Assembly (NCBI RefSeq): GCF_001717955.1
Contig: NZ_CP014168.1
Span: forward strand, 1,426,001 to 1,490,000
Direction of reading: 5' to 3'
DNA from: Sphingomonas panacis
GTDB lineage: Bacteria > Pseudomonadota > Alphaproteobacteria > Sphingomonadales > Sphingomonadaceae
Length of the DNA: 64,000 bases
Under the pieces are notes generated by a model that was given only the letters and a program-made list of their open reading frames with translations, made no database searches and had not been told where the DNA came from. Positions 1 to 9,044 of this stretch are shown piece by piece (positions within the stretch are counted from its first letter, which is position 1; the number at the start of each line of letters is the position of its first letter). A program made the translations under genes and the position numbers.

Positions 1-709
1 GGGCGACCGGGCGCGGCACGGTGATGCGCGGCGCGTCGGGCGCGCGCGGCGCGGCGGGCTCGCGGTCATCCTCGACCAGCCCGCCCTGCTCGCGCAGATC
101 GGCGAGCGCCTTGATCCGGCGCGGGATGCTCGCGCCGTCGAGCCCGACGACGAAGCTCGACGCCCAGCAGGCGAGTCCGGCCAGACCGATCAGCCCGCCC
201 AGCGCGCGCGCGGTCCACAGCATCGCTTGTTGATCGGGGATGAAGCCGAGCGCGAAGCGCAGCGAATCGGCGATGGCGAGCCCCGCGAGCCCGCCCCATC
301 CGGCCGGCAGCCACAGCACCGCCGTCGCCGAGATCAGCGCGAGCGTCGTCCCCATCAGCACCACGCCGGCGGTCGCGAGCAGCAGCATCAGCCGCCACCG
401 CCCGACCGGCACGTCGCGCCACAGCCGCAGCGCGATCAGCAACAGCACCGGCAGCATCAGCACCACGATCGGCCCGAACAGGAACAGCATCAGGTCAGCG
501 CTCCACGCGCCGACCGGGCCGAGCCAGTTGCGCGCCGGCCCTCCCGAAGCGGTGTTGAACGACGGATCGCCCGAATGGTAGCTCGCCAGCGCGATGACGA
601 ACGCGACGACACCGATCAGGATCGCCATCGCGCCGATCACCCGGCTGCTGCGCACCGCGCCAGCCTTCACCGTCTCACGCCATAGCGGCGGCTGCACGCG
701 GCTCGCCAT
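1..709 (-). CDS. ftsK: DNA translocase FtsK, N-terminal membrane domain (partial)
   Basis: The 3' part lies beyond the window; 236 codons are visible. FtsK anchors at the division septum and pumps chromosome ends apart. The visible part is the family's N-terminal membrane domain: a short cytoplasmic start (MASRVQPPLWRETVKAG), then four hydrophobic helices at about residues 24-45, 75-95, 105-130 and 165-190. A soluble linker rich in Ala, Pro and Asp follows (REPAAPRAPDAPR). The motor domain, which would prove the call, is not visible. The start is the ATG at 709. The gene is divergent from the PBP4-like gene, with a family A repeat between them. Confidence 0.8.
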   Translation of the reverse strand, partial: MASRVQPPLWRETVKAGAVRSSRVIGAMAILIGVVAFVIALASYHSGDPSFNTASGGPARNWLGPVGAWSADLMLFLFGPIVVLMLPVLLLIALRLWRDVPVGRWRLMLLLATAGVVLMGTTLALISATAVLWLPAGWGGLAGLAIADSLRFALGFIPDQQAMLWTARALGGLIGLAGLACWASSFVVGLDGASIPRRIKALADLREQGGLVEDDREPAAPRAPDAPRITVPRPVA

Positions 710-826
710 GCTTCGAAGTTCCCTGAATGTGCGCTGTTGGTTCCGCCGCGATCATCGCGCGGGACGAGTCTCGCGTCAAGATTGGCGGCGGTCGGGCCGC
801 TGGCGGAGTGCACGCGACATGCCCCT

Positions 827-922
827 TCTTGTTCTCCCGCGCAGGCGGGAGTCCAGAGTCGCAGGAGCCGTAATCGTGGTTTTGCTTGGCCCTGGGCTCC
901 CGCGTGCGCGGGAGAACAAGAA
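827..922. repeat. Family A palindromic intergenic repeat
   Basis: Two inverted arms (cttgttctcccgcg and cgcgggagaacaag) each carry a smaller internal palindrome (ctcccgcg..cgggag), with ccagag and cctggg inside. A second copy of the same design lies at 52219-52300, between rsfS and rlmH. The element sits between the divergent ftsK and PBP4-like genes. It looks like a REP/BIME-type sequence able to fold as RNA or single-stranded DNA. Confidence 0.8.
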
Positions 923-998
923 AAGGTTCAGGACGCTCGCGTCGATCACCGGGCGGCTATGCGTTGCGGATGCGGCCTCGTTCGCTACGCTGTTGCGC

Positions 999-2426
999 AT
1001 GAAGCGTGCGCTGTCTCTGTGTCTCGTCCTCGCAGCCCCTGCTGCCGCACAGGCGCCGGGTGGACCGATCGCGGCTGCGCTCGCCACCGCGCCGGCGGGG
1101 ACTCGCTTCGGCTTGCTCGTCCTGGATGCGGACGGGCGCGAACGGGTCGCGGTGCATCCCGACGACCGCTTCATGCCGGCCTCGAATACCAAGATCTTCA
1201 CCACCGCGACCGCCTATGCGACGCTCGGCGACCTGTCCTTGCCCGATGCCGGGGGCGGTGCGAGCGTGCGGATCGACGGGCGCGACGTGGTGCTGGCGGG
1301 GCACGGCGACGCGCGGCTGTCGAGCGCGGCGGATTGCTCGGTCGATTGCCTCGCCACGCTCGCCGATGCGGTGGCGGCGAAGACGCGCAGCGTGCGCGAC
1401 GTGATCGGCGACGATAGCTGGTTCCCGGACCTGCGCTGGAGCCCGGGGATGAGCTGGAACAACATCCCGACCCGCTCGGGCACCGGCGTCTCGGCGCTGA
1501 CGCTCGACGACAACGAACTGCCGGTCACGGTGACGCCTGCCGCATCTTCAGGCGCGGCGCCGGTCATCGCAGTCGCGCCTTATTATACGGTTGAGAATGC
1601 CGCGATGACGGTGGCGGGCGGCGCGACCGCGATCGGCTTCGATCGCGCGCCGAACGGGCGGGTGCTGCGGATCACCGGCACGATCGCGCTCGGCGCCAAG
1701 CCGCTGCGCGAGCGGATCGGCATCGACGATCCCGCCGACTATGCCGCGTGGACCTTCCGCACGCTCCTGCGCGCGCGGGGTGTGAACGTGACCGGGCGGA
1801 TCGTGGTGCGGCATCGCCCGCCCGGCCCCGCCGACGATCCCGTCCGGCGTGGCGGCGCGCCCGCCGCGCATCCGCCGGAACCGCAGGCGCTGGCGCGGGC
1901 CGTGCCGCCGCCGCTCGCCGGGGATGTGCGGATCACCAACAAGCAGAGCCAGAACCTCCACGCCGAACTGCTGCTGCGCCGGATCGGGCGGGTGCGCGGC
2001 AGCGGCTCGATCGCCGACGGGCAGGCGGAAGTGCGGCGCGTGCTGGCCGAGGCGGGCGTGCCGCGCGCGGCGGTCGATCTCTCCGACGGATCGGGCATGT
2101 CGACCTACAACCGCGTCAGCCCGCGCGGGGTCGTCACGCTGCTGCGCTGGATCGCGCGCCAGCGCTGGGGTGCGGCATGGCGCGAGACGTTGCCGGTCGG
2201 CGGGGCCGATGGGACGCTGGCGCGGCGGTTCGCCGGCACGCCGCTCGACCACAGGCTGTTCGCCAAGACCGGCAGCCTCAACGCCACCTCGGCGCTGTCG
2301 GGCTGGCTGATCGCGAAGAGCGGGCGCACGCTGACCTTCGCGCTGTTCGCCAACGACATCCCCGACGGCGCGAGCGCCACGCCGGCGATGGATGCCGCGC
2401 TCGAGGCGGTGGCGGCGGCGAACTGA
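999..2426 (+). CDS. dacB: D-alanyl-D-alanine carboxypeptidase/endopeptidase, PBP4 (S13) family
   Basis: Periplasmic penicillin-binding protein that trims or cleaves peptidoglycan peptide cross-links. The 475-residue product has a signal peptide (MKRALSLCLVLAAPAAAQA). The S13 active-site motifs are in order: SxxK as ASNTK (Ser62, Lys65), SxN-type SDGSGMSTYN in the last third, and KTG in FAKTGSLNAT near the C terminus. The long insertion between SxxK and SxN is typical of PBP4. The reading frame stays open upstream to 594, but that stretch runs antisense through ftsK and the repeat. The ATG at 999 is chosen because a signal peptide follows it directly. It appears to be a single-gene unit. Confidence 0.9.
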   Translation: MKRALSLCLVLAAPAAAQAPGGPIAAALATAPAGTRFGLLVLDADGRERVAVHPDDRFMPASNTKIFTTATAYATLGDLSLPDAGGGASVRIDGRDVVLAGHGDARLSSAADCSVDCLATLADAVAAKTRSVRDVIGDDSWFPDLRWSPGMSWNNIPTRSGTGVSALTLDDNELPVTVTPAASSGAAPVIAVAPYYTVENAAMTVAGGATAIGFDRAPNGRVLRITGTIALGAKPLRERIGIDDPADYAAWTFRTLLRARGVNVTGRIVVRHRPPGPADDPVRRGGAPAAHPPEPQALARAVPPPLAGDVRITNKQSQNLHAELLLRRIGRVRGSGSIADGQAEVRRVLAEAGVPRAAVDLSDGSGMSTYNRVSPRGVVTLLRWIARQRWGAAWRETLPVGGADGTLARRFAGTPLDHRLFAKTGSLNATSALSGWLIAKSGRTLTFALFANDIPDGASATPAMDAALEAVAAAN

Positions 2427-2581
2427 CGGAGAATACAGGTTTGTTGACCGCGATCTTGGAGGTCGGACCGGGGAATTGTTGAAGCGCTCGTTCGGGTCAC
2501 CGCACGACCTTGACAGGCGATCACTCGCGCGGAAGAGCGTGCGCGCGGCCCTTTCGGGCCGTGTCTAACGGGGGTTATGCA

Positions 2582-2914
2582 ATGAAGCTGAAATTGGGTG
2601 CTGCGGCCATGCTGGTCGCAGTCGGCGGATGCGCGTCGACTCAGAAGGTGCTTGATATGCCCGTCACTGAGACCTTCCACTCGTCGCAGTCGGCGAAGGA
2701 GACGTCCTTCTGTCTCGCGAACAAGAATAACACCGCTGCGCTCGAGAAAGATGACGGTTCGCGCGTCGTGTTGATCAAGAACGGTTATGGCGGCGTCTCG
2801 CTCGCTTTCTCGATCTTCCCGGAGGGTACGGGCAGCCGTATCGAATATCGCAAGGCGTTCGGCACGATCGGGGGCGTGTGGAAGCAGTGCGTCGGGCTGA
2901 AGGACGCCAAGTAA
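2582..2914 (+). CDS. Small predicted lipoprotein, function unknown
   Basis: The 110-residue product begins with a lipoprotein signal whose lipobox is VGGC (cysteine near residue 17). The mature part, of about 93 residues, has two further cysteines (SFCLANK and WKQCVGL) that could form a disulfide. The region SFCLANKNNTAALEKDDG onwards looks like a small beta-rich domain. No family was recognised. The start is supported by gggggtt about 8 bases upstream. A good -35-like TTGACA lies at 2510-2515 without a convincing -10. The hairpin cggccctttcgggccg at 2547-2562 lies in the leader. Confidence 0.7.
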   Translation: MKLKLGAAAMLVAVGGCASTQKVLDMPVTETFHSSQSAKETSFCLANKNNTAALEKDDGSRVVLIKNGYGGVSLAFSIFPEGTGSRIEYRKAFGTIGGVWKQCVGLKDAK

Positions 2915-2971
2915 CATTACCAGATTAGGAGGGCTTCGCCGGTTGCGGAGGAGCCCTTCATCTCCCTCGAT

Positions 2972-3172
2972 CTGACGCGATTTTCGCCGCCACCGACTGG
3001 CGCGAGATCGGCGTCGCCGCGATCGCGGTCGGAGATCGTTCGTCAGGACGTCCCCGCGCGCGCGGCATTGTACGCCGCCAAGGATGCCGGGCGGAACCGG
3101 ACCGCCACGCACGGACCGTTCGTGCCCGAGGTCGGCTTTGCCGTGCCGCTGCGCGCCTTCGCAGCGGTCTGA
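2972..3172 (+). pseudogene. Remnant of a GGDEF (diguanylate cyclase) C terminus
   Basis: The stretch ending at the stop 3170-3172 encodes AALYAAKDAGRNRT, which closely matches the conserved last helix of GGDEF domains (ALYxAKxAGRNRV). Just upstream, in a different frame, AIFAATDWREIGVAA resembles the segment that normally precedes the final GGDEF strands. Both fragments are short and in different frames, and there is no start, GGDEF motif or sensor domain. This is best read as a decayed gene or a leftover of a deletion. The intact cyclase at 58.5-60.3 kb is a separate gene. Confidence 0.45.
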
Positions 3173-3475
3173 ACGCTCCAACCCACCGACATTGCAGAGT
3201 CGCGGCCTAAGCGGCGGCACGCGCCGGCACCGCATCCTCAACCTGCGCGCGGCGCCGGCTGTGCCGAATCCGCCACAGCCCCGCCGCGATCGCGGCGTTT
3301 TCCTGTCAAGCAACGATATTGAGTTGACTTTAATGTTGCGCCGCAAAAGAAAGGTCGCACCGGGAAAAATTGTTGCCGCCGGATATGTCCGGTGGCGGAT
3401 CGCTTTGACTGATTCGTTACACATGGGGCGCAGCGCGAAAAACGCGCGAACGATCGATAAGGGGGTTGTTTCTCA
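3173..3475. other. Intergenic stretch without a recognised gene
   Basis: This follows the GGDEF remnant and leads to the TSUP gene. Codon usage is not convincingly coding on either strand. It has an AT-richer segment around 3310-3370 with a TTGACT box near 3324, which may hold the promoter of the transporter, but no good -10 is visible. A short minus-strand open stretch (about 3230-3300) has no start codon. Confidence 0.4.
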
Positions 3476-4309
3476 ATGACGGTGGAAATGACGGCGTGGC
3501 TCATCCCGCTGATGGCGTTGTTGGTCGCGGGGCTCGCGGCCGGCTTCACGGCGGGGATATTCGGCGTTGGTGGCGGCTTCATCGTCGTGCCGGCCCTGGT
3601 GTACCTGTTGCCGCTGCTCGGCGGTGATAAATCGCAATATGCGCATGTCGCGATCGGCACGTCGGCGGCGACGATCATCGTCACCTCGATCCGCTCGTTC
3701 CGCGCGCATGCGAAGCGCGGCGCGGTCGACATGGAAGTGCTCAAGACCTGGGCGCCGTGGCTGGTGCTGGGGGACGCGATCGGCGTCGTGCTGGCGGACC
3801 ATGTCGACGGGCATATCCTGCTGCTGATCTTCGCGATCGGCGTGCTGCTGATGTCGGTCAACTTCCTCATCCCCAAGCTCAGCAACTTCGTCATTTCCGA
3901 TACGATGCCGGGCCTCGCGCCGCGCGTCGCCATCGCCGGGGGGCTGGGCACCTTCTCCTCGCTGCTCGGTATTGGCGGGGGCAGCATCGCCATCATGGTG
4001 ATGACCTTGTGCGGCCGCTCGATCCACAAGGCGATCGCGACCGCGGCGGGCATCGGCGTGCTGATCGCGATCCCGACCGCGATCGGCTTCGCGATCACCG
4101 GCTTCGGCGAGAAGGGCCTGCCGTGGGGATCGCTCGGCTACGTCAATCTGCCGGCGACCTTTGCGATCGCATCGATGTCGATCTTGACCGCGCCTTATGG
4201 CGTCGCGGTCGCGCACAATCTGCCGGCGGCACCGCTCAAGAAGGTGTTCGGGCTGTATCTCGTCGTGATCTCGCTGACGATGTTCATGAAGGCGCTGCAT
4301 CTGCGCTGA
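3476..4309 (+). CDS. TSUP-family membrane transporter (TauE/SafE type)
   Basis: Inner-membrane permease of 277 residues with about eight hydrophobic helices. TSUP proteins move sulfur-containing or organic anions such as sulfite, sulfoacetate or taurine-derived compounds. The substrate here cannot be read from sequence. The internal duplication typical of the family is visible: GIFGVGGGF at residues 27-35 and LGIGGGSI at 164-171, each opening a half. The start ATG follows aaggggg at good spacing. The Tat-type aminotransferase gene begins 50 bases downstream on the same strand, so the two are probably co-transcribed. Confidence 0.85.
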   Translation: MTVEMTAWLIPLMALLVAGLAAGFTAGIFGVGGGFIVVPALVYLLPLLGGDKSQYAHVAIGTSAATIIVTSIRSFRAHAKRGAVDMEVLKTWAPWLVLGDAIGVVLADHVDGHILLLIFAIGVLLMSVNFLIPKLSNFVISDTMPGLAPRVAIAGGLGTFSSLLGIGGGSIAIMVMTLCGRSIHKAIATAAGIGVLIAIPTAIGFAITGFGEKGLPWGSLGYVNLPATFAIASMSILTAPYGVAVAHNLPAAPLKKVFGLYLVVISLTMFMKALHLR

Positions 4310-4359
4310 ACCGCTCGGCGATCGATTGGAAATTCTCACTTTTGTCAGGGGCGAAAAAC

Positions 4360-5532
4360 ATGTCGGATAGCGTGATGGTGACGGAAGAGGTTCAGGACGA
4401 TCTGTTGGGCCGCGGCTTCGGCCGGCGTGATCTGGCGCGGATCGCGGCGGTGTTCGGGGTCGGCGCGGCGGCGGCGACGCTCGGCCGCCCGGCCTGGGCC
4501 TCGGGCGGCGTGCCCGATCCCGCGCCGACCGCCAAGGTGCGGATCGGCGCCAACGAATGCTGGACCGGACCGTTCATGCCCGGCCAGAAAGCGGCGGCGG
4601 CGATCATCGCCAGCGGCAACCGCTATGCGCCGCACGACGAGCGCAGTGATTTCATCAAGGCGGTGATGGCGGTCGAGGGCGTCCCCTACGATCATGTCGC
4701 GCCGTGGCCGGGGTCGAGCGATCCGCTGTCGCGCGCGGTCGTCACCTTCTGCGCGCCGGGGCGTGGCCTCGTCACCGCCGACCCGACCTTCGAATTGGCG
4801 GGCCGTACCGCCGCCTGGCTCAAGGTGCCGGTCAAGGCGGTGCCGCTCACCAAGGACTATACCCACGACGTAAAAGCGATGCTCGCCGCCGATCCCAACG
4901 CCGGCCTCTATTACATCTGCACCCCCAACAACCCGACCGGCACGATCACCCCGCTCGCCGACATCGAATGGCTGCTCGACAACAAGCCCGCCGACGCGGT
5001 GGTGCTGATCGACGAGGCGTATACCCACTTCGCCGGTGTGCCGACCGCATCCTACCTCGCGCCCAAGCGCAAGGACGTGATCGTGATGCGGACCTTCTCG
5101 AAGATCTTCGGGATGGCCGGCATGCGGATGGGCTTCATCATGACCAACCCCGATAATCTGGCGCGGATGATGCGCTATGACGGCGGCATGCAGTCCGGCG
5201 CGCTGCCGCTCCCGTCGCTCGCCTGCGCGACCGCGAGCCTCACCGCCGCGCCGCTGATCGTCCAGCGCCGCGCCGAGATGCAGACCGCGCGCGGGCTGAC
5301 GCTCGATCACCTCAAGAAATACAAGGGTATCGAGGTCAAGCCGACCGAGGCGAACATGTTCATGATCGACTGGAAGACCAAGCCGGCGCGCGACGTGCAG
5401 GCCGCGTTCCGCAAGGAAAGCGTCGAGATCGGCCGCTCGTGGCCGATCTGGCCGACCGTCAGCCGAATCACGGTCGGCTCGGCCGCCGAGATGAAGGCGT
5501 TCTGCACCGCGCTCGACAAGATCATGGCGTGA
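4360..5532 (+). CDS. PLP-dependent aminotransferase (HisC-like, fold I) with a twin-arginine leader
   Basis: The 390-residue product resembles histidinol-phosphate-type class I/II aminotransferases. PLP-fold motifs are PNNPTG (around 189-194), IDEAY (217-221) and the Schiff-base lysine in [15 protein letters not shown] (Lys248). The N terminus carries [19 protein letters not shown] (residues 21-39) and a possible cleavage site after AWA (residue 47). This looks like a Tat signal and would place a cofactor-bearing enzyme in the periplasm. The family position suggests an amino acid or amino-phosphonate-like substrate, but that is not resolved. It lies 50 bases after the TSUP gene and is followed by a strong hairpin. 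Confidence 0.8.
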   Translation: MSDSVMVTEEVQDDLLGRGFGRRDLARIAAVFGVGAAAATLGRPAWASGGVPDPAPTAKVRIGANECWTGPFMPGQKAAAAIIASGNRYAPHDERSDFIKAVMAVEGVPYDHVAPWPGSSDPLSRAVVTFCAPGRGLVTADPTFELAGRTAAWLKVPVKAVPLTKDYTHDVKAMLAADPNAGLYYICTPNNPTGTITPLADIEWLLDNKPADAVVLIDEAYTHFAGVPTASYLAPKRKDVIVMRTFSKIFGMAGMRMGFIMTNPDNLARMMRYDGGMQSGALPLPSLACATASLTAAPLIVQRRAEMQTARGLTLDHLKKYKGIEVKPTEANMFMIDWKTKPARDVQAAFRKESVEIGRSWPIWPTVSRITVGSAAEMKAFCTALDKIMA

Positions 5533-5542
5533 TGCACGCGGC

Positions 5543-5570
5543 GATGCCGCACGCTCGGGCGTGCGGCATC
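5543..5570 (+). terminator. Strong hairpin after the aminotransferase
   Basis: Perfect 12-bp arms (gatgccgcacgc / gcgtgcggcatc) with a tcgg tetraloop, 10 bases after the stop codon. There is no T tract, so it may act as a 3'-end stabiliser or a Rho-dependent pause rather than a classical terminator. Confidence 0.55.
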
Positions 5571-5638
5571 GTCACCGCGAAGACACAGCGCGCATTGGGG
5601 TGACGCGCGCGTCACTTGGCGCTAGTTCGCGTCGCACC

Positions 5639-7219
5639 ATGACAGACGAACTCCGCGCCGCCGCCCTCGATTCCAAAGCCTGGCCCTATGAGGAGGCGCG
5701 CAAGCTCCTCAAGCGCTACCCGGACGGCAAGCCCGCCAAGAACGGACAAGCCGCGCCGATCCTGTTCGAAACCGGCTACGGCCCCTCGGGCCTGCCGCAT
5801 ATCGGCACCTTCAACGAAGTGCTGCGCACGACGATGGTGCGCAACGCCTTCCACGCGCTCAGCGACCAGCCGACCCGGCTGATCGCGTTCAGCGACGACA
5901 TGGATGGCTTGCGCAAGGTGCCCGACAACGTTCCCAACAAGGCGATGCTGGCCGAACATCTCGGCAAGCCGCTGTCGCGAATCCCCGACCCGTTCGGCAC
6001 GCACGAGAGCTTCGCCGCGCACAACAACGCGCGGCTTCGCGCCTTCCTCGACGATTACGGCTTCGAATACGAATTCGCCTCGTCGACCGAGTATTATGCC
6101 GATGGCCGCTTCGACGATGCCTTGAAGGCGGTGCTGCGCCACTATCAGGCGATCCTCGACGTGATGCTGCCGACCTTGGGCGCCGACCGCCGCGCCACCT
6201 ATTCGCCGGTGCTGCCGGTCAGCCCCAAGTCGGGGATCGTGCTTCAGGTGCCGGTCGAGGTGGTCGATGCCGACGCCGGCCTGATCGCGTTCGACGATGA
6301 CGGCGAGCGCATCACCCAGACCATCCTCGGCGGCCATGCCAAGCTGCAATGGAAGGTCGATTGGGCGATGCGCTGGGTCGCGCTCGGCGTCGATTACGAG
6401 ATGGCGGGCAAGGATCTGATCGATTCGGTCACGCAAAGCTCGAAGATCTGCCGCGTGCTCGGCGGGCGCCCGCCCGAGGGGTTCAATTACGAGATGTTCC
6501 TCGACGAGAAGGGCGAGAAGATTTCGAAGTCGAAGGGCAACGGCCTCTCGATCGAGCAATGGCTGACCTATGGCAGCCCCGAGAGCCTCGCCTTCTTCGC
6601 GTATCGCGAGCCGAAGAAGGCCAAGTCGCTCCACATGGGCATCATCCCGCGCGCGGTTGATGAATATTGGCAGTTCCGCACCAATTATCCCGCGCAGGCG
6701 GTCAAGGAACGGCTCGGCAATCCGGTCCACCACATCCACGACGGCACGCTGCCCGAGGGCACGCTGCCGGTGACGTTCGGGCTGCTGCTCAACCTCGTCA
6801 GCGTGATGGGGGAGGCGACGGCCGAACAGGTGTGGGGCTATCTCGCCAATTACGTCCCCGACGCGACGCCCGAAGCCTATCCCGAACTCGACACGCTGAT
6901 CGGCTATGCCATCGCTTACGGCCGCGATTTCGTCGCGCCGACTCTGGTCAAGCGCGCGCCGGAAGGGGTGGAGCGCGCCGCGCTCGAACGGCTCGATGCG
7001 GAGCTGGCGGCGCTGCCGCCGGAGGCCGACGCCGAGACGATCCAGAACATCGTCTATGAAATCGGCAAGACGGGCGGGTTCGAGACGTTGCGTGATTGGT
7101 TCAAGGCGCTCTACGAAACCCTGCTCGGATCGAGCCAGGGGCCGCGCATGGGCAGCTTCATCGCGCTCTACGGAATCGCCAATTCACGCCGGTTGATCGC
7201 CGAGGCGCTCGCGCGGTAG
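5639..7219 (+). CDS. lysK: Lysyl-tRNA synthetase, class I
   Basis: Charges tRNA-Lys with lysine in the cytoplasm. The 526-residue protein is the class I form, usual in Alphaproteobacteria and unrelated to the class II LysRS of E. coli. It has the HIGH-type motif HIGT (residues 54-57, within [13 protein letters not shown]) and the KMSKS-type motif KISKS (294-298). The all-helical C-terminal region is present and the length is normal. The ATG at 5639 is preferred over an in-frame upstream codon because [20 protein letters not shown] matches the usual N terminus. No second lysyl synthetase is seen in the window. Confidence 0.95.
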   Translation: MTDELRAAALDSKAWPYEEARKLLKRYPDGKPAKNGQAAPILFETGYGPSGLPHIGTFNEVLRTTMVRNAFHALSDQPTRLIAFSDDMDGLRKVPDNVPNKAMLAEHLGKPLSRIPDPFGTHESFAAHNNARLRAFLDDYGFEYEFASSTEYYADGRFDDALKAVLRHYQAILDVMLPTLGADRRATYSPVLPVSPKSGIVLQVPVEVVDADAGLIAFDDDGERITQTILGGHAKLQWKVDWAMRWVALGVDYEMAGKDLIDSVTQSSKICRVLGGRPPEGFNYEMFLDEKGEKISKSKGNGLSIEQWLTYGSPESLAFFAYREPKKAKSLHMGIIPRAVDEYWQFRTNYPAQAVKERLGNPVHHIHDGTLPEGTLPVTFGLLLNLVSVMGEATAEQVWGYLANYVPDATPEAYPELDTLIGYAIAYGRDFVAPTLVKRAPEGVERAALERLDAELAALPPEADAETIQNIVYEIGKTGGFETLRDWFKALYETLLGSSQGPRMGSFIALYGIANSRRLIAEALAR

Positions 7220-7271
7220 TGCTTTGGCGCGCTCGTGCGTTAAGGCGGGCTGACGCCTACGGAGCATAGAT

Positions 7272-7907
7272 ATGGATACCACCCAAAGCGCCCAGCACAG
7301 CACCGCCTCGATCGACGCGATGGGGGCCATCTCCACGGTGCATATCGTGCTGATGATCGTGCTGGCGGTCGCGGCGATCCTCGTGATCTGGTGGGGCACC
7401 GTGCTGCGCCGCCGCCGCCGCGAGGCCGACGAGCAGGTCGCCGAGAACCGCGAAATCGCCGAGGACGCCGGCGCGACCGCGCCGCCGACGGTCGAATCGC
7501 CGATGGGGGACGATGTTCCGGCGGTGCCTGTCGCCGCGCCCGAACCGGCGCCGCAGCCGGCCCCCGCGGCCGCGCCCGAACCGGCGCCCCGGCCCGAGCC
7601 CGAGGCTGTCCCTGAGCCTGCGCCAGTCGCTGCCCAGCCCGTGCCCGAGATCGTCTCCGCGCCCTCGACCGGGCCTGAACTGACCCAGCTCAAGGGGCTC
7701 GGCCCCAAGCTCGCCGCCACGCTCGCCGAACTTGGCTACACCCGCGTCGAACAGATCGCCGATCTCACCCCCACCGAAGCCGAAGCGCTCGACGCGCGGC
7801 TCGGCGCGTTCCAGGGCCGCATGGCGCGGGATCGCTGGATCGAACAGGCGCGGCTGCTCACCGCTGGCGATCGCGCCGCATATGAGGCGCAGTTCGGCAA
7901 GCTGTAA
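7272..7907 (+). CDS. Membrane-anchored helix-hairpin-helix protein
   Basis: The 211-residue product has one transmembrane helix (about residues 21-45), a basic stop-transfer RRRRR, an acidic then Pro/Ala/Glu-rich spacer (about 80-128), and a C-terminal helix-hairpin-helix unit (LTQLKGLGPKLAATLAELGY, 137-156, continuing to about 195). The HHH unit resembles the non-enzymatic DNA-binding domain of COG3743-type proteins. In many bacteria similar domains sit on membrane or ribosomal-type proteins of unknown role. It may tether DNA or a nucleoprotein to the membrane, but that is inference. It is followed by a family B repeat shared with the convergent crtB. Confidence 0.75.
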   Translation: MDTTQSAQHSTASIDAMGAISTVHIVLMIVLAVAAILVIWWGTVLRRRRREADEQVAENREIAEDAGATAPPTVESPMGDDVPAVPVAAPEPAPQPAPAAAPEPAPRPEPEAVPEPAPVAAQPVPEIVSAPSTGPELTQLKGLGPKLAATLAELGYTRVEQIADLTPTEAEALDARLGAFQGRMARDRWIEQARLLTAGDRAAYEAQFGKL

Positions 7908-7924
7908 GATCCGCCCGCCCCACA

Positions 7925-8007
7925 CCCGTTCGCACTGAGCCTGTCGAAGTGCGTGCCCCAAACGCTGCGTTCCGGGCACGTGCTTCGACAGGCTCAGCAC
8001 GAACGGG
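7925..8007. repeat. Family B palindromic repeat at convergent gene ends
   Basis: An 83-base inverted repeat bounded by cccgttcg and cgaacggg, with tgagcctgtcgaag and cttcgacaggctca as inner arms. It fills the gap between the stops of the HHH gene and crtB and ends exactly one base before the crtB stop codon. The same core recurs at 8959-9026, 16265-16392 and 56027-56175. It may act as a bidirectional transcript end. Confidence 0.85.
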
Positions 8008-8949
8008 TCAGAAGCGCGGTCGCGTCCAAAGTCCGACGGGGCGTGGCGTGATCGTCATGCCCGCCCGCCCGCGCGCCTCGCCGAGCGCGCGCAGGATGAA
8101 GCGCAGCTTGTCGGCGCGCGAGGTGGTGACGCGGTGGTCCCAGGCCTGTTCGCCGCGCGCGGCGACCTCACGGCCGATCGCGCCGTAGATCGCCGCCGCT
8201 GACAGCACCGCCCAGGCCGAGCGGAACGGCAGCGCCGGTGCCCCAAAGCGCGCGCTCGCCTCGTACAGCGCGGCGCGGTCGGCGAGGCGGCGCGCGAGCA
8301 CGGCGAGCCGCTTGCGGAACGGCGGTTTCATGTGTTGGCCGGGCGGGATGTCCATCTCGACCAGCCAGTCTTCGGGAATGTAGCAGCGCCCGCCGCGATC
8401 ATCCTCCTCGATATCGCGTGCGATATTGGCGAGTTGGAACGCGATGCCGAGATCACAGGCTCGGTCGAGCGTCGCGTGGTCGTGCGGGGATACCCCCATC
8501 ACAATCGCCATCATGCAGCCAACCACGCCCGCGACGTGGTAGCAATATGTGTAGAGATCGGCCTCGCTGCGCGGCCGCCACTCCTCGGCGTCGAGCGCGA
8601 AGCCGGCGATCAGATCATGCGCGAAACGGTGCGGCAGCCCCGTCTCGGCGGCGACGATGCGCAGCGCGTCGAACGCGGGATCGCCGACGTATGCGCCCGC
8701 CAGCGCGGCATCGGTCTTGGCGGTGATCTCGGCGAGGCGCGGCGCCGCATCGGTGACGCGAGTCATCGCATGGCCATGTTCCTGCCCGTCGGCGATATCG
8801 TCGCAGGCGCGGCACCACGCGTAGAGCAACCACGCCTTTTCGCGCGTCGGCCGGTCGAACAATCGGCTCGCGGCGGCGAAGCTCTTCGATCCGAGGGCGA
8901 TAGAAGCGTGCGCGGCAGCGACCGTCTCGGCGCGGGTGGGGGAGATCAG
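8008..8949 (-). CDS. crtB: Phytoene synthase
   Basis: Condenses two geranylgeranyl diphosphates to phytoene, the first step of C40 carotenoids. Both Asp-rich motifs are present: DDIAD at about residues 50-54 and ARDIEEDD at 177-184. SKSFAAASRLFDR (21-33) is the usual N-terminal signature. Alignment by eye puts the N terminus at ISPTRAETVAAAH, but no ATG, GTG or TTG is in frame there. The listed start is CTG at 8949, five bases after a GGAGG; ATC at 8946 is eight bases after it. The only ATG upstream lies about 110 codons inside the LOG gene and is implausible. It is the last gene of crtY-crtI-LOG-crtB. Confidence 0.88.
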   Translation of the reverse strand: MISPTRAETVAAAHASIALGSKSFAAASRLFDRPTREKAWLLYAWCRACDDIADGQEHGHAMTRVTDAAPRLAEITAKTDAALAGAYVGDPAFDALRIVAAETGLPHRFAHDLIAGFALDAEEWRPRSEADLYTYCYHVAGVVGCMMAIVMGVSPHDHATLDRACDLGIAFQLANIARDIEEDDRGGRCYIPEDWLVEMDIPPGQHMKPPFRKRLAVLARRLADRAALYEASARFGAPALPFRSAWAVLSAAAIYGAIGREVAARGEQAWDHRVTTSRADKLRFILRALGEARGRAGMTITPRPVGLWTRPRF

Positions 8950-8958
8950 CGCACCCTC

Positions 8959-9026
8959 CGTTCGCCCCGAGCGAAGTCGAGGGGCACGCGAGGCGCGGGG
9001 GCCTCGACTTCGCTCGGCCCGAGCGG
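8959..9026. repeat. Family B palindromic repeat between LOG and crtB
   Basis: Inverted arms ccccgagcgaagtcgagg and cctcgacttcgctcggcc form a hairpin of about 68 bases just upstream of the phytoene synthase reading frame. The end of the element (cgaacgg on the minus strand) runs directly into the GGAGG that would serve as the crtB ribosome binding site. The repeat may therefore have been inserted into, or reshaped, the crtB leader. Confidence 0.75.
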
Positions 9027-9044
9027 TGCGAAGACCTTCACCCG

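Noticed and set aside
594..998. Extending the PBP4-like gene upstream to 594
   Set aside because: That stretch overlaps ftsK and the repeat and would hide the signal peptide.
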